Assembly: GCA_016874035.1 (NCBI GenBank)
Contig: VGVM01000007.1
Coordinates: 1-64,000 of the forward strand
DNA: 64,000 nt
Reading direction: 5' to 3'
Source: Gemmatimonadota bacterium
GTDB lineage: Bacteria > Gemmatimonadota > Gemmatimonadetes > Gemmatimonadales > Gemmatimonadaceae
Shown here: positions 52,229-61,517 of the stretch, piece by piece
How positions within the stretch are numbered: the first letter of the stretch is position 1
How the letters are laid out: the number at the start of each line of letters is the position of its first letter
Translations under genes and position numbers: made by a program
The notes under the pieces: generated by a model
Databases searched by the model: none
What the model was told of the DNA's origin: nothing
What the model saw: the letters and a program-made list of their open reading frames with translations, nothing else

Positions 52229-55200
52229 CAGCTGTACCTAAACCCGGCCTGGAACTGGTAGTTGTCGCCCGTGCCGTTGCCCTTGATGTAGGTGCGCTGG
52301 TTCACGTTGTGCGTGAAAATCGGCACCGCGACCTTCGGGTCAATGCTCGACATGCCGACGTGAGTGAGCACCGGCACGTTGCTGTTCGACGTACCGTCGG
52401 TCTGCTTGCTCTTGCCCCACTCGTCGTTGATCAGGTTCATCACGTTGTAGACGTTGAAGATGAACGTCGCGCGCTGGCCACCGAGGAACTCCGGGAGGGC
52501 CTGGCGGATCGTGAGGTCCATCTGCTCCTGCCACGGGGTCCGGCACGAGTTGCGCTTCATGATCGTTCCGCGCGCCTTGCGGAGGCACTCGCTGGACTTG
52601 ATGAAGTCCTCGAAGGCCTGCGCCTGCGTCGCGGCCGTGATCGTGCCCGAGTTGTTGAAGCGGATCTCGTTCGGGTCGAGCGCGCTTTTCGGCACGTAGA
52701 GCAGGTCATTGCCCTGCGAGCCGTCGGCGTTCAGGTCGCCCGCGCCACCGGCACCGCCGTACACGTAGTCGTGCGGAGCGCCGGAGTTGCCACGATAGTA
52801 CAGGGTCACGTCGGTCGAGAGGCGATTCTTCCACCACCAGAACGTGTAGGTGCCCTGCGCCACGAAGTTGTGCGGCTGGTCAAACAATGACACTGCCCGG
52901 CTCGCGACGGTCTGGTTGGTCGAGAGCGTGCGCCCGAAGCGCCAGTTCGACGCCGCCGTGGACGACCCGAACGACTGAACGTCGTACGAGTGGCCGTAGG
53001 TGTACGCCACGAGCCCCTGCCAGTTGTTGCTGTACCGCTTCTGCAACTGGAAGGTCACGTTGTAGAAGTAGTCGTTGTTCTGGTTCTGCATGTCGTAGCC
53101 GGCGGCGAATCGGCTGGTACCGCCGTTCGCGATGATCCTGGACGGGATCGACGCCCGGGCCGCGCCCGTCGTCAGGATCGTGTCGCCGTAGAGCACGCGA
53201 CCACGCGGGTCCACGCCGCGCGGCGCGTTCAGGTTCAGGTTCACCATGAACAGCTGGTTGAGCGTGCGGCCGTAGAGGCCTTCGACCGTGGCAACCAGGT
53301 TTTCGCCGATACGGCGGTCGAACGCGAGCGAGAAGCGGAGCGGCTGCGGATACTTGAGGTCCGGCGCCATGAAGTTCACTTCGCCGATCGGCCGGTTCAC
53401 GACGCCGGTGCGGCAACCATTGATCCCGCTCGGGTCAACCGCGAAGCTCGGCGCCGGCGCCGTGCTGCCGCTCGTGTTGCAGTTAAGGAACGTGATGAGG
53501 TTGCCGGAGTTGATGGTCGAGTTCTCGAGCCACACGGCCGGCGGCGTACCAACGAAGAGGCCCACACCGCCGCGGAGCTGATTCACCGCGTTGCCGGTGA
53601 TGTCCCAGTTGAACCCGAGCCGCGGCGACCACTGCACCGAGGTCTTCGGGATCTTGTCCGTCCGACGCCCGTAGGCGCTGTCCACGGTTGCGTTGTACGG
53701 AATGTCCGTGAGGAACATCGCGATGTCGGCGCGGACACCACTGGTCAGCGTGAGGCGCGGCGTCGCGGCCCACTGGTCCTGCACGTACCACGCGGAGTTC
53801 GCGAAGTTGAAGTAGGCGTTGCCCTGGTCCTTCAGGATGATGCTCTTGCGGAACGAGTTTGCGTTGCCTGCGGCGAGCGAGTCCAGGTTGCGGAAGCTCC
53901 ACACGCCGTACGACGACTGCGTGAACAGGTTCCGGATGTAGTTGTAGTCGTTGCGCGTGCCGATGGTCAGCGTGTGCGCACCAATCGCCTTCGACCAGTT
54001 GTTGGTGAGTTCATACGTGTCGAAGTCACCTTCATTGCCCTGCGAGAACTGGTCGGCGCCGGCGATGATCGTCGCGTTGCCGCCACCGACGCGCGGGACC
54101 TGGAACACGGTGATCTGCGGGAAGACCGCGTTGGCCGTGCGGCGGTCGCGGACACGCGTGAAGCCCGCGAAGAACTCGTTCGACGAACCGTCGGCGAAGT
54201 TCGAGTAGATCTGCAGCACCGGTGAAAGCTTCTTGCTCGTCAGCGTGTGTTCGTTCGACGTGTACACCATGGTGCTCGACGAACGGCTGTTCTGCGCGCG
54301 CATTTCCTGCCGCGTGTCACCGTAGTTCACGCGAAACACGGCCCGGTGATTGTTGTTGATGCGGTAGTCGAACCGCACGAACGGGTTGTGCTGCGGCCGC
54401 GGCCCGTTCACGACGTTCGTCGTGCCGTACGCTGTCAGGCCGTAGGGCGCGCCCGCGACGATGGACTCGAAACGACGGAAATCCGTGGTCGCGATCTGGA
54501 GCGGCGAGGTCGCATTGGACGGCTGGCCCTCGTACGGGCCGAACAGCGGCACGTTCTCGGACTTGATTTCGTCCGCGACGAAGAAGTGGAGCTTGTCCTT
54601 GATGATCGGGCCGCCGAACGAGAACGCGAGCTGGCCGCGGTCAAACTTCGTGGAGCGGAGCACCGGCGTGTTCCGCCCGAACTGCTCGTTGCGGAAATCG
54701 TAGAACACGGAGCCCGTGAACTTGTTCGTACCCGACTTCGTCACGGCGTTGAGCAGGAGGCCACCGAAGTTGCCCTGACGCACGTCGAACGGCGCGAGCA
54801 GCACCTGGAACTCCTTCACCGCTTCCAGTGAAACCGACTTCGCGCTGATCTGGCCGCCGGGCTGGCCGGTGGCACCGAGGCCGAACACGTCGCGCTCGGT
54901 CGCGCCGTCGATCTGCACGTTGTTCATGCGGTTCGACATGCCGCCGGCCGAGTAGCCGGCGCCGGCCGTGGAGACCTGCGGAACGAGCTTGATGAAGTCG
55001 GTCAACTGGCGGTTCGGCGTAGGGAGGCGCTGGATCACGGTGTCCGTGATCGCGGCCTTCGTGCCGGTATTCGACGCCGAGAAGCCGTCGTTGCTCGCCG
55101 TGACCGTCACCGCGGAAATCGTGGCGGCCTGCTCGGTGAGCTTGAAGTCAATGCGGGTCGCCACCGAGAGCTGGACCACGACACCCTCGCGCGTCACCGG

Positions 55201-55482
55201 CGAGAAGCCGATTCGCCGCGCGATAACCGTGTATCCGGAGCCAACCTCGAGCCCTTGGATGTAGTAGCGCCCGTTTTCGCGCGTCGTCCCGACGGCGGTC
55301 GCGCCCGTGGCGCGATTCGTGATCTGGATCTGGGCGGTGGCGAGCGGGTTGTTGCTGGGGTCAGAGACCGTGCCGGTGACGGCTCCGGTAGTGACGCTCT
55401 GCGCGTGAAGCGACGGTGCGGCTGCGGCCGCAGCTACGCAGAGGATCGCGGCAAGCGCCAGCCGCGAACGAATCATGGCCAT
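52225..55482 (-). CDS. TonB-dependent receptor with N-terminal carboxypeptidase-regulatory domain
   Basis: A 1,085-residue outer-membrane receptor. The signal peptide ends PSLHAQSVTTG. A CarboxypepD_reg-like domain (about 28-110) reads GAVTGTVSDPSNNPLATAQI, then YYIQGLEVGSGYTVIARRIG. The plug contains NRMNNVQIDGATERDVFGLG and NAVTKSGTNKFTGSVFYDFR, the Oar-like pattern. A long barrel ends in FQAGFRYSW, with the terminal aromatic residue used in barrel assembly. GAGGG six bases before ATG 55482 supports that start. Oar-like receptors import or export large substrates; the ligand is unknown. Its stop codon lies within heptad array B. Confidence 0.92.
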   Translation of the reverse strand: MAMIRSRLALAAILCVAAAAAAPSLHAQSVTTGAVTGTVSDPSNNPLATAQIQITNRATGATAVGTTRENGRYYIQGLEVGSGYTVIARRIGFSPVTREGVVVQLSVATRIDFKLTEQAATISAVTVTASNDGFSASNTGTKAAITDTVIQRLPTPNRQLTDFIKLVPQVSTAGAGYSAGGMSNRMNNVQIDGATERDVFGLGATGQPGGQISAKSVSLEAVKEFQVLLAPFDVRQGNFGGLLLNAVTKSGTNKFTGSVFYDFRNEQFGRNTPVLRSTKFDRGQLAFSFGGPIIKDKLHFFVADEIKSENVPLFGPYEGQPSNATSPLQIATTDFRRFESIVAGAPYGLTAYGTTNVVNGPRPQHNPFVRFDYRINNNHRAVFRVNYGDTRQEMRAQNSRSSSTMVYTSNEHTLTSKKLSPVLQIYSNFADGSSNEFFAGFTRVRDRRTANAVFPQITVFQVPRVGGGNATIIAGADQFSQGNEGDFDTYELTNNWSKAIGAHTLTIGTRNDYNYIRNLFTQSSYGVWSFRNLDSLAAGNANSFRKSIILKDQGNAYFNFANSAWYVQDQWAATPRLTLTSGVRADIAMFLTDIPYNATVDSAYGRRTDKIPKTSVQWSPRLGFNWDITGNAVNQLRGGVGLFVGTPPAVWLENSTINSGNLITFLNCNTSGSTAPAPSFAVDPSGINGCRTGVVNRPIGEVNFMAPDLKYPQPLRFSLAFDRRIGENLVATVEGLYGRTLNQLFMVNLNLNAPRGVDPRGRVLYGDTILTTGAARASIPSRIIANGGTSRFAAGYDMQNQNNDYFYNVTFQLQKRYSNNWQGLVAYTYGHSYDVQSFGSSTAASNWRFGRTLSTNQTVASRAVSLFDQPHNFVAQGTYTFWWWKNRLSTDVTLYYRGNSGAPHDYVYGGAGGAGDLNADGSQGNDLLYVPKSALDPNEIRFNNSGTITAATQAQAFEDFIKSSECLRKARGTIMKRNSCRTPWQEQMDLTIRQALPEFLGGQRATFIFNVYNVMNLINDEWGKSKQTDGTSNSNVPVLTHVGMSSIDPKVAVPIFTHNVNQRTYIKGNGTGDNYQFQAGFRYSW

Positions 55483-55641
55483 GATGGGGCCCTCGTCAGG
55501 GTATGGTTGAACCGATGCCTGCAGCGGACCAGCCAGCCCTGCCGCAGTGCCAGAAAAGTAGGCGCCACCCGGAGCGCGCACAACGCGGGCCGCCGCCGGC
55601 GCTCGACCACCGCCCGGCGCCGGGCGATGGCACCCCTTGCG

Positions 55642-57015
55642 CTATGGCGTGACGCGTCGTCTCAACGTGAGGTAGTAAACCGGAATTCCCGCCACCACCA
55701 CGCCAAGGACGCCGAGCGTGCTCATGCGCGTCTCGGGCTGGATGATCGCGTTGCCGAGCAGGTAGAGCACGCTCAGCACGAAGAGCGCCGGCACCAGCGG
55801 GTAGAGCGGCGCGCGGAACGACGGATTGTACCCGGGACGCCCGCGCAGCTTGAAGATCGCCGCCACCGCCAGCGCGTAGAACGGCAGGAACGCCGTCACG
55901 AACGCATCGGCCAGCGACTCGAAGGTGCCGACCAGCACGAACGCGCAGCCAAGCGCCGCGACGAGCGCGATGGCGATCCACGGCGTCCCGCGCGTGGGGT
56001 GCACCTGACCGAAGACGGGGAAGAACAGCTTGTCCTGCGCCATCGCGAAGAACACGCGCGGGCTGGTCAGCAGCACCGCGTTCAGGGTACCGAAGGTCGA
56101 GAGCATCACGGTAATGGAGACAAACGCCACGCCGGGCGTCCCGATCACCCGCTGCGCCACGTCGGCGGCGACCAGTTTCGAGGTACGGATCTCCTCGATC
56201 GGCATCACCGCGAGATAGGCGATGTTCGCCAACAGGTAGATGGCCAGCACGAGCAGCGTCCCGCCGATCAGCGCGCGCGGCAGCGTCCGCTGCGGGTCCT
56301 TCACTTCGCCGGCGTTGTACGCCAGGTCCGCCCAACCGTCAAAGGCCCAGAGCGTCGAAACGAGCGCCAACCCGAATGCGGAAACCGCGATCGGCGTGGA
56401 CGACATCATGGGGGTGAAGTGCCCGCCGGTCTGCGGCAGCCCGACCGCCAAGGCAATGGCCACGATGAACAGCAGTCCGCCGTACTTGGCCAGCACCGTG
56501 AAGTTCACCACGGCCGCCGACGCCCGCACGCCGATCACGTTGAACATGGCCGTGACCAGGATCGCCGCCACGGCAGTCCAGCGCACCAGCATGACCTGGT
56601 CCGCGGCCTGCGGATCGCGCCCCATCACGCGGAAGAAGTACTCCGCAAAGGTGATCGAGATCGCGCCGAGCGACGCGGCGCGGATCATGACCAGCTGGCC
56701 CCACCCGAACAGGAATCCCGTGCCCCGCCCCCAGGCCTCACGGCACAACACGTACACGCCGCCCGTGCGGGGAATCGCACTCGACAACTCGGCCAGCGTC
56801 AGCGCTCCGCAGATCGCGAAGACCCCGCCGATCACCCACACCGAGAGCATGGGGAGCGGACCCGGCAACTTGTCCGCGATCCCGGCAGGTGACCGGAAGA
56901 TCCCGGACCCGATCGTGGAACCGATCACAACGGCGACGGCGCTCCAGAGGCCGATGCGACGCTCGAGCGCGGGGGCGGCAGGCGTGGGCGCCGGCGCTTG
57001 GGATGGCTGGCTCAT
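55642..57015 (-). CDS. APC family amino acid permease
   Basis: A 457-residue inner-membrane transporter with about 12 hydrophobic segments. The first helix has the unwound GSTIGSGIFRSP motif that binds the amino-acid carboxylate, followed by LPMLSVWVIGGVFAICGALT and LAELSSAIPRTGGVYVLCRE. This is the LAT/SLC7-like branch. It is closely related in layout to the permease at 58244-59599, and the two flank cyoE. Substrate unknown. Confidence 0.9.
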   Translation of the reverse strand: MSQPSQAPAPTPAAPALERRIGLWSAVAVVIGSTIGSGIFRSPAGIADKLPGPLPMLSVWVIGGVFAICGALTLAELSSAIPRTGGVYVLCREAWGRGTGFLFGWGQLVMIRAASLGAISITFAEYFFRVMGRDPQAADQVMLVRWTAVAAILVTAMFNVIGVRASAAVVNFTVLAKYGGLLFIVAIALAVGLPQTGGHFTPMMSSTPIAVSAFGLALVSTLWAFDGWADLAYNAGEVKDPQRTLPRALIGGTLLVLAIYLLANIAYLAVMPIEEIRTSKLVAADVAQRVIGTPGVAFVSITVMLSTFGTLNAVLLTSPRVFFAMAQDKLFFPVFGQVHPTRGTPWIAIALVAALGCAFVLVGTFESLADAFVTAFLPFYALAVAAIFKLRGRPGYNPSFRAPLYPLVPALFVLSVLYLLGNAIIQPETRMSTLGVLGVVVAGIPVYYLTLRRRVTP

Positions 57016-57123
57016 GCCGCAATGCTACACCACCGCCCGGCCTGTGGCGAGCGGACACGGCAAACGCGGTGCGCCCGCGCGTTGAATCGCGCCCCTCCGC
57101 TGGCGAGATTTCATGGCTCTCAT

Positions 57124-57384
57124 ATGGCCTCCTCGCTCGCTGTCACGCTGTTCGTCATCGCCGCTGCCGGCATCGTCATCGCGCAGTGGATGATCCTGGT
57201 TTCCACCGCCCGCGCGCTGCGCCACGCGGGGACACCCCGGAGCGGGCGTGAGTGGGCCTATGCCGTCGTGCCGGCGGTCCTGCTCGTGGCGCTCCTGATC
57301 GGTACATGGCGCGCCATGCATCCGACGACGATCGAGGTTCGGGGTACGGCGCCGAGCGCCGTGGGCACCGGCGGGGGCGTATGA
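57124..57384 (+). CDS. Small membrane protein upstream of cyoE
   Basis: An 86-residue protein with two hydrophobic helices (LAVTLFVIAAAGIVIAQWMI and WAYAVVPAVLLVALLIGTWR) and a short Gly-rich tail. Its TGA overlaps the cyoE ATG by 4 nt, so it is translationally coupled to haem O synthesis. It may be a small cytochrome-oxidase-related protein, but I recognise no family. The start ATG 57124 is preceded by 42 residues of non-coding open frame. Confidence 0.65.
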   Translation: MASSLAVTLFVIAAAGIVIAQWMILVSTARALRHAGTPRSGREWAYAVVPAVLLVALLIGTWRAMHPTTIEVRGTAPSAVGTGGGV

Positions 57385-58292
57385 GCAGCCCAGCGACCGA
57401 TTCGGCCACCGCCTCGGACGCCACGCACCGTCCGTTGCTGGCGGACCTCGTGATGCTCACGAAGCCGCGCATCATCTCGCTCCTGCTGGTCACGGCGGTC
57501 ATGCCGATGTACGCCGCCGGCACGCCGAGCTGGTCCGCCGTGATTGCGGTGCTGGTGGGCGGATACCTGATGGCCGGCGGGGCGAACGCGGTCAACATGT
57601 ACCTCGACCGCGACATTGACCAAGTCATGGCGCGGACCCGCACGCGCCCGATCCCGGCGGGGCGCATGGCGCCCGTGGCGGTCCTCGCCTTCGGCGTGGC
57701 CTGCGCGACCGCGGCGGCGTTCATCCTCGGCCGTGCGGTGAACGCCGTCTCCGCCGTGTTCGCGCTCGGCGGCTTCTACTTCTATGTCTTCGTGTACACG
57801 CGCTGGCTCAAGCGCTCGACGCCGCAGAACATCGTGATCGGCGGGGCGGCCGGCGCGTTCCCGCCGCTCGTTGGCTGGTCGGCCGTGACCGGCACGATTG
57901 ACCTTTCGGCAATCCTGCTGTTCCTGATCGTGTTCTACTGGACGCCGCCCCACTTCTGGGCGCTCGCGCTCAACAAGCAGGTGGACTACGGCCGCGCCGG
58001 CGTCCCGATGGCGCCCAACGTGTGGGGCGATCGCGCGACGATCACGCAGATGCTCTGGTACAGCGTGTTGCTGGTGGCGCTGACGGTCCTGCCGGCGTGC
58101 ATCGGCGTGTTCGGCCTCACCTACCTCGCGTCCGCGCTGGTGCTCGGCGCGATCTTCCTGCACGGCGCATGGCGCGTGTGGCGCGAGCGCGACACGGGGG
58201 CGTGGAGCGCGCCCGCGTGGAAACTCTACAAGTACTCGCTGCTCTACCTCGCGCTGCTGTTCGTCGCGATGGCCGTGGATCGCCACTTGTAG
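57381..58292 (+). CDS. cyoE: Protohaem IX farnesyltransferase (haem O synthase)
   Basis: A 303-residue inner-membrane UbiA-family prenyltransferase that adds farnesyl to haem b, making haem O for terminal oxidases. The first Asp-rich motif is NMYLDRDIDQVMARTRTRPI and the second region is YTRWLKRSTPQNIVIGG. YWTPPHFWALALNKQVDYGR is diagnostic of CtaB/CyoE. Nine membrane segments fit. Its 3' end overlaps the convergent permease gene by 49 bp. No oxidase subunit genes are in the window. Confidence 0.95.
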   Translation: MSSPATDSATASDATHRPLLADLVMLTKPRIISLLLVTAVMPMYAAGTPSWSAVIAVLVGGYLMAGGANAVNMYLDRDIDQVMARTRTRPIPAGRMAPVAVLAFGVACATAAAFILGRAVNAVSAVFALGGFYFYVFVYTRWLKRSTPQNIVIGGAAGAFPPLVGWSAVTGTIDLSAILLFLIVFYWTPPHFWALALNKQVDYGRAGVPMAPNVWGDRATITQMLWYSVLLVALTVLPACIGVFGLTYLASALVLGAIFLHGAWRVWRERDTGAWSAPAWKLYKYSLLYLALLFVAMAVDRHL

Positions 58293-59599
58293 AGCGCCGC
58301 ACCGGCCGCCAGCATCGCGGTCCCGGCGAGCGACATCTTCGGCGCGGAGAGCCACGCGCTCAGCACGCCGATGGCGGCCGCGAACACAAAAAGCGCGGGA
58401 AGCCATGGGTACCAGGGGACGCGGTACGGCCGCGGCGCATCCGGGCGAAGGCGGCGCAGCTTGAACACCGCGGCGCCGGCCAGGCCGAAACAGATCCAGT
58501 CGGCAAACACGACGCCCGAGAGCAGCGGGCCCAGTGCGCCCTGCGTCGCGAACAGCAGCACGAGCGACCAACCGCCGAGCATCAGCAACGCGACGTAGGG
58601 TGAACCGAACCGCGGGTGGACACGGGCCGCCACCGGGAGGACCGTGCCGTCGCGACCGAGCGCGAACACGACGCGCGCGTTCGCCAGCAACGCGACGTTC
58701 ACGAACCCGAAAACGGACAGCATGGCGGCGACCGTGATCGCGGTGGCCGCCCCCGGGCCCACCATGATGCGAGCCGTGTCCGCGGCAACGGCGGTGCTGG
58801 CGGCGAGGCCGTCGCGCCCGAGCGCGCGCAGGTAGGCCAGGTTGGCGCCCAGGTAGATCGCCACGACGAGCGCCACGCCGATCGCCAGCGCGCGCGGCAA
58901 CGTGCGGCCGGGGTCGCGAATCTCACCCGCGACCATGTTCGTCTGCTGCCATCCGCCGATCGTGAACAGCACCGCAACGAATGCCGCCGCGAGACCGGAC
59001 GCCAGCGACGGCAGCTGGGCGGGCGCGGGTACGGACTCGACGACCGGCAGGGGCGCGGTTGGCGCCAGCGCCAACCCGGCGGCGATCAGCGCCGCGAGCG
59101 CGGCGATCTTCGCGACGCTGAACACGTTCGCGAACATCGCGCCCGGTTTCACGCCGAGGATGTTCAGCGCCGTGCAGACCACGATCGTGATCGCCGCAAC
59201 GCCGATCGGGCCACCGACCGCCGCGATATCAATGAAGCGGCCAAGGTAGTTGCCGAACGCCATCGAAACGGCGGCGATCGCGCCGCTGGCGACCATCAAG
59301 AGGATTAACCAGCCCAGCAGGAACGCCGCGAGCGGTCCGAACGCCTCGCGGAGGTACACGTACGGCCCCCCGGCGTCGGGAAGCATCGCGCCAAGTTCCG
59401 CGAAGGTCAGCGCACCGGCGAGCGCGACCACGCCGCCGGCGATCCACACGCCGAGCATCCAGGGGGCGGACGGCAGCCCGCGCGCGACCTCCGCGGGCGT
59501 GAAGAAGATGCCGCTGCCGATGATGCCGCCAACGACGAGCAGGGCGGCCGACATCACCCCCAGCTCGCGACGGAGCGCGGGCGCCGCGTTGGGCGCCAC
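58244..59599 (-). CDS. APC family amino acid permease
   Basis: A 451-residue inner-membrane transporter with about 12 hydrophobic segments. GGIIGSGIFFTPAEVARGLP is the substrate-binding first helix, followed by WMLGVWIAGGVVALAGALTF and AELGAMLPDAGGPYVYLREA. GTG 59599 abuts the stop codon of the M24 peptidase gene directly, so peptide cleavage and amino-acid uptake may be linked. An internal ATG 45 bases in is a less likely start. The last 49 bp overlap cyoE on the other strand. Confidence 0.9.
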   Translation of the reverse strand: MAPNAAPALRRELGVMSAALLVVGGIIGSGIFFTPAEVARGLPSAPWMLGVWIAGGVVALAGALTFAELGAMLPDAGGPYVYLREAFGPLAAFLLGWLILLMVASGAIAAVSMAFGNYLGRFIDIAAVGGPIGVAAITIVVCTALNILGVKPGAMFANVFSVAKIAALAALIAAGLALAPTAPLPVVESVPAPAQLPSLASGLAAAFVAVLFTIGGWQQTNMVAGEIRDPGRTLPRALAIGVALVVAIYLGANLAYLRALGRDGLAASTAVAADTARIMVGPGAATAITVAAMLSVFGFVNVALLANARVVFALGRDGTVLPVAARVHPRFGSPYVALLMLGGWSLVLLFATQGALGPLLSGVVFADWICFGLAGAAVFKLRRLRPDAPRPYRVPWYPWLPALFVFAAAIGVLSAWLSAPKMSLAGTAMLAAGAALYKWRSTAIATNSSAR

Positions 59600-60805
59600 C
59601 TACACCACGATCAGGTCGCGCTGGATCTCGCGAGGCGTGACCACCAGGGCGCGCTCGCCGATCCAGCAGTTCACTTCACTGCGCACGCCGAGCACCCCTG
59701 GGATGTACACGCCGGGCTCAACCGAGAACCCGACGCCGGGGATCAGCAGGCGCTCCTCCCGCGTCTCGAGGTTGTCGAGGTTCGGGCCTGAACCGTGCAA
59801 TGCCCGCGCATCAATGGAGTGGCCGGTCCGGTGGGTGAAGTACTCACCGAAGCCGGCCTTCACGATCACCCCGCGTGCCGCGTCGTCGGCCTCCGCACCG
59901 CGCACGGCGTCGCCCGCGCTGATCCGTCGCGCGAGGAGATCGAGCGCGGCATCGCGCGCGTCGCGCACGGCCGTCCACACCGTGGCGAACTGCGCCGACG
60001 GCTCGCCGATGCTCGCCATCCAGGTCTGGTCGGCGTAAATGCCGCCCGGCTCGGTGGCCCAGAGGTCAATCAACACCGAGTCGCCCTCGCGCAGGAGGCG
60101 GGGGTGGTCCGCCGCGGGCTCGTAGTGCGGGTTCGCCGCATTCTCGGTGGCGGAAACGTTTGGGCCGTGGTCGGTGGTCAGCCCGTTGGCGGCAAACTGC
60201 TCCTGCATCCAGGCCATGACCTCATGTTCCGCCAGCGGCGAGGCGCTGCGCGCCGCCGAGCCGATCCGCCGAAACGCGTCGCGCGCAACGACCGCGATGA
60301 TCTCGGCCGCGCGCAGGTGCGATTCGCGGCCGGCATCGCTCCAGACGGCGAAGAAGCGCGACACGAGGTTCGCCGATGTAAGCACGGTCGCGCCCGTGGC
60401 CCGCACCATATCCAGCACGCCGGCCGGTATGCGGTCCACCACCGGGATCGCGTCGCCGGGGGAATACTCCATAAGTACGCGCTTGCCGGCGACCAGCGAT
60501 TTCACGTCGGATTCGAGCGCACCCCAGCTCGAGTACACCCGCTTGCCCCACGAGGACGGCCAGCGCGACCACGGCCCCTGCTCGATCGCATGCGTGATCG
60601 CGACGGGCGCAGCGTCCCCCGGAATCCACGCAAAGATCCGGCGAGACTGCATGCCGTGGAGGCCGAGCATCGCGCGAGCGATCGGGTTGGCCCCGCGAAA
60701 ATCGTAGAGGAGCCACCCGTCCGCGCCCGCGGCACGGATCGCCTGCTGGACGTCGGCCAGCGACCCGGGGGAGAGCAGCGCCGGCTCGCCGGCGGCGCCG
60801 CTCAT
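59600..60805 (-). CDS. M24 family Xaa-Pro peptidase, cytoplasmic
   Basis: A 401-residue protein with no signal peptide. The N-terminal creatinase-like domain includes WLLYDFRGANPIARAMLGL. In the pita-bread domain, metal ligands fit VLIDLWATEPGGIYADQTW (two Asp), GEYFTHRTGHSID (His), GFSVEPGVY (Glu) and GVRSEVNCW (Glu). It belongs to the prolidase/PepQ-like group acting on Xaa-Pro peptides. The start ATG 60805 overlaps the stop of the preceding gene; its stop abuts the start of the amino-acid permease gene. Confidence 0.88.
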   Translation of the reverse strand: MSGAAGEPALLSPGSLADVQQAIRAAGADGWLLYDFRGANPIARAMLGLHGMQSRRIFAWIPGDAAPVAITHAIEQGPWSRWPSSWGKRVYSSWGALESDVKSLVAGKRVLMEYSPGDAIPVVDRIPAGVLDMVRATGATVLTSANLVSRFFAVWSDAGRESHLRAAEIIAVVARDAFRRIGSAARSASPLAEHEVMAWMQEQFAANGLTTDHGPNVSATENAANPHYEPAADHPRLLREGDSVLIDLWATEPGGIYADQTWMASIGEPSAQFATVWTAVRDARDAALDLLARRISAGDAVRGAEADDAARGVIVKAGFGEYFTHRTGHSIDARALHGSGPNLDNLETREERLLIPGVGFSVEPGVYIPGVLGVRSEVNCWIGERALVVTPREIQRDLIVV

Positions 60806-61431
60806 CGGGCCGATCCGATCGGCCGCCACTCCGCGCGCCACTCGCAGGTCCCCTCGCTACGTCCGGCGCAGCGCACGTGTTCGACCGCACCGACCCCGCC
60901 GACCAGCAGCTGCATCAGTTCCCGGAGTGCGGATTCGTAGTAGGCGCATCCGCCTTGCCGGGCGGTGGACTCGAGCGTCACCGACCCCTGGACGCTCAAG
61001 AGGATCGATGAACCCACGCGACGAATGTTGCCGGCCATATACCGAGCCGCGATGCGGCGCACGTGGCGCAACGCAATCGGCCGCGCGAGGATGGCGGGCA
61101 GCATGAGCGTGAGCTTGCGCGTGACCGGCGACACCGTGCCGTACGACTGGCGCGCCAGGTTGCGTCCCGCCTCGCGGAAGACGGCCTCCGCGTCCGGGCG
61201 GCGGCCGATCAAGCGCGCGATCCCCACGGCTTCGTCGAACGATTGGGGCTGCCTGCGCCGCACGGCCTCGGCGAACCGCTTGATCTGCGCGAAGACCGGT
61301 TCGGACAGGCCCATCCGCTTGTTCCGAAGTTCCGCCACGAACTCCGCTTCGAGGTCGCCGTCCGGCAGGTCCACGGTGCGGACGGCTTCGAGGAGCGAGA
61401 GGGGGATCAGGGGATCGACGGTGGACGGCAT
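60802..61431 (-). CDS. Protein of unknown function, possible V4R-like C-terminus
   Basis: A 209-residue soluble protein, helical in the first half (LRNKRMGLSEPVFAQIKRFA, SFDEAVGIARLIGRRPDAEA). It ends CAYYESALRELMQLLVGGVG plus CAGRSEGTCEWRAEW. The final Cys-rich strand pair resembles the end of V4R/DUF2378-type small-ligand domains, but the match is weak and I do not assign a function. First of a three-gene unit with the M24 peptidase and APC permease (4-nt and 0-nt junctions). Confidence 0.6.
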   Translation of the reverse strand: MPSTVDPLIPLSLLEAVRTVDLPDGDLEAEFVAELRNKRMGLSEPVFAQIKRFAEAVRRRQPQSFDEAVGIARLIGRRPDAEAVFREAGRNLARQSYGTVSPVTRKLTLMLPAILARPIALRHVRRIAARYMAGNIRRVGSSILLSVQGSVTLESTARQGGCAYYESALRELMQLLVGGVGAVEHVRCAGRSEGTCEWRAEWRPIGSAR

Positions 61432-61517
61432 GGCGACGCGTGGAGGGGCCGGGAAAGACTGGCGCGAAAGCTAGTCGGCGCTTGCGCCGCGCGAGCGCGC
61501 CTCGCGACCTTGCACCC

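Noticed and set aside
52159-52261. Tyr/Leu-rich peptide (TYYLLPT type) read from the plus strand
   Set aside because: It is only the translation of the CTACTAT heptads; no gene signals.
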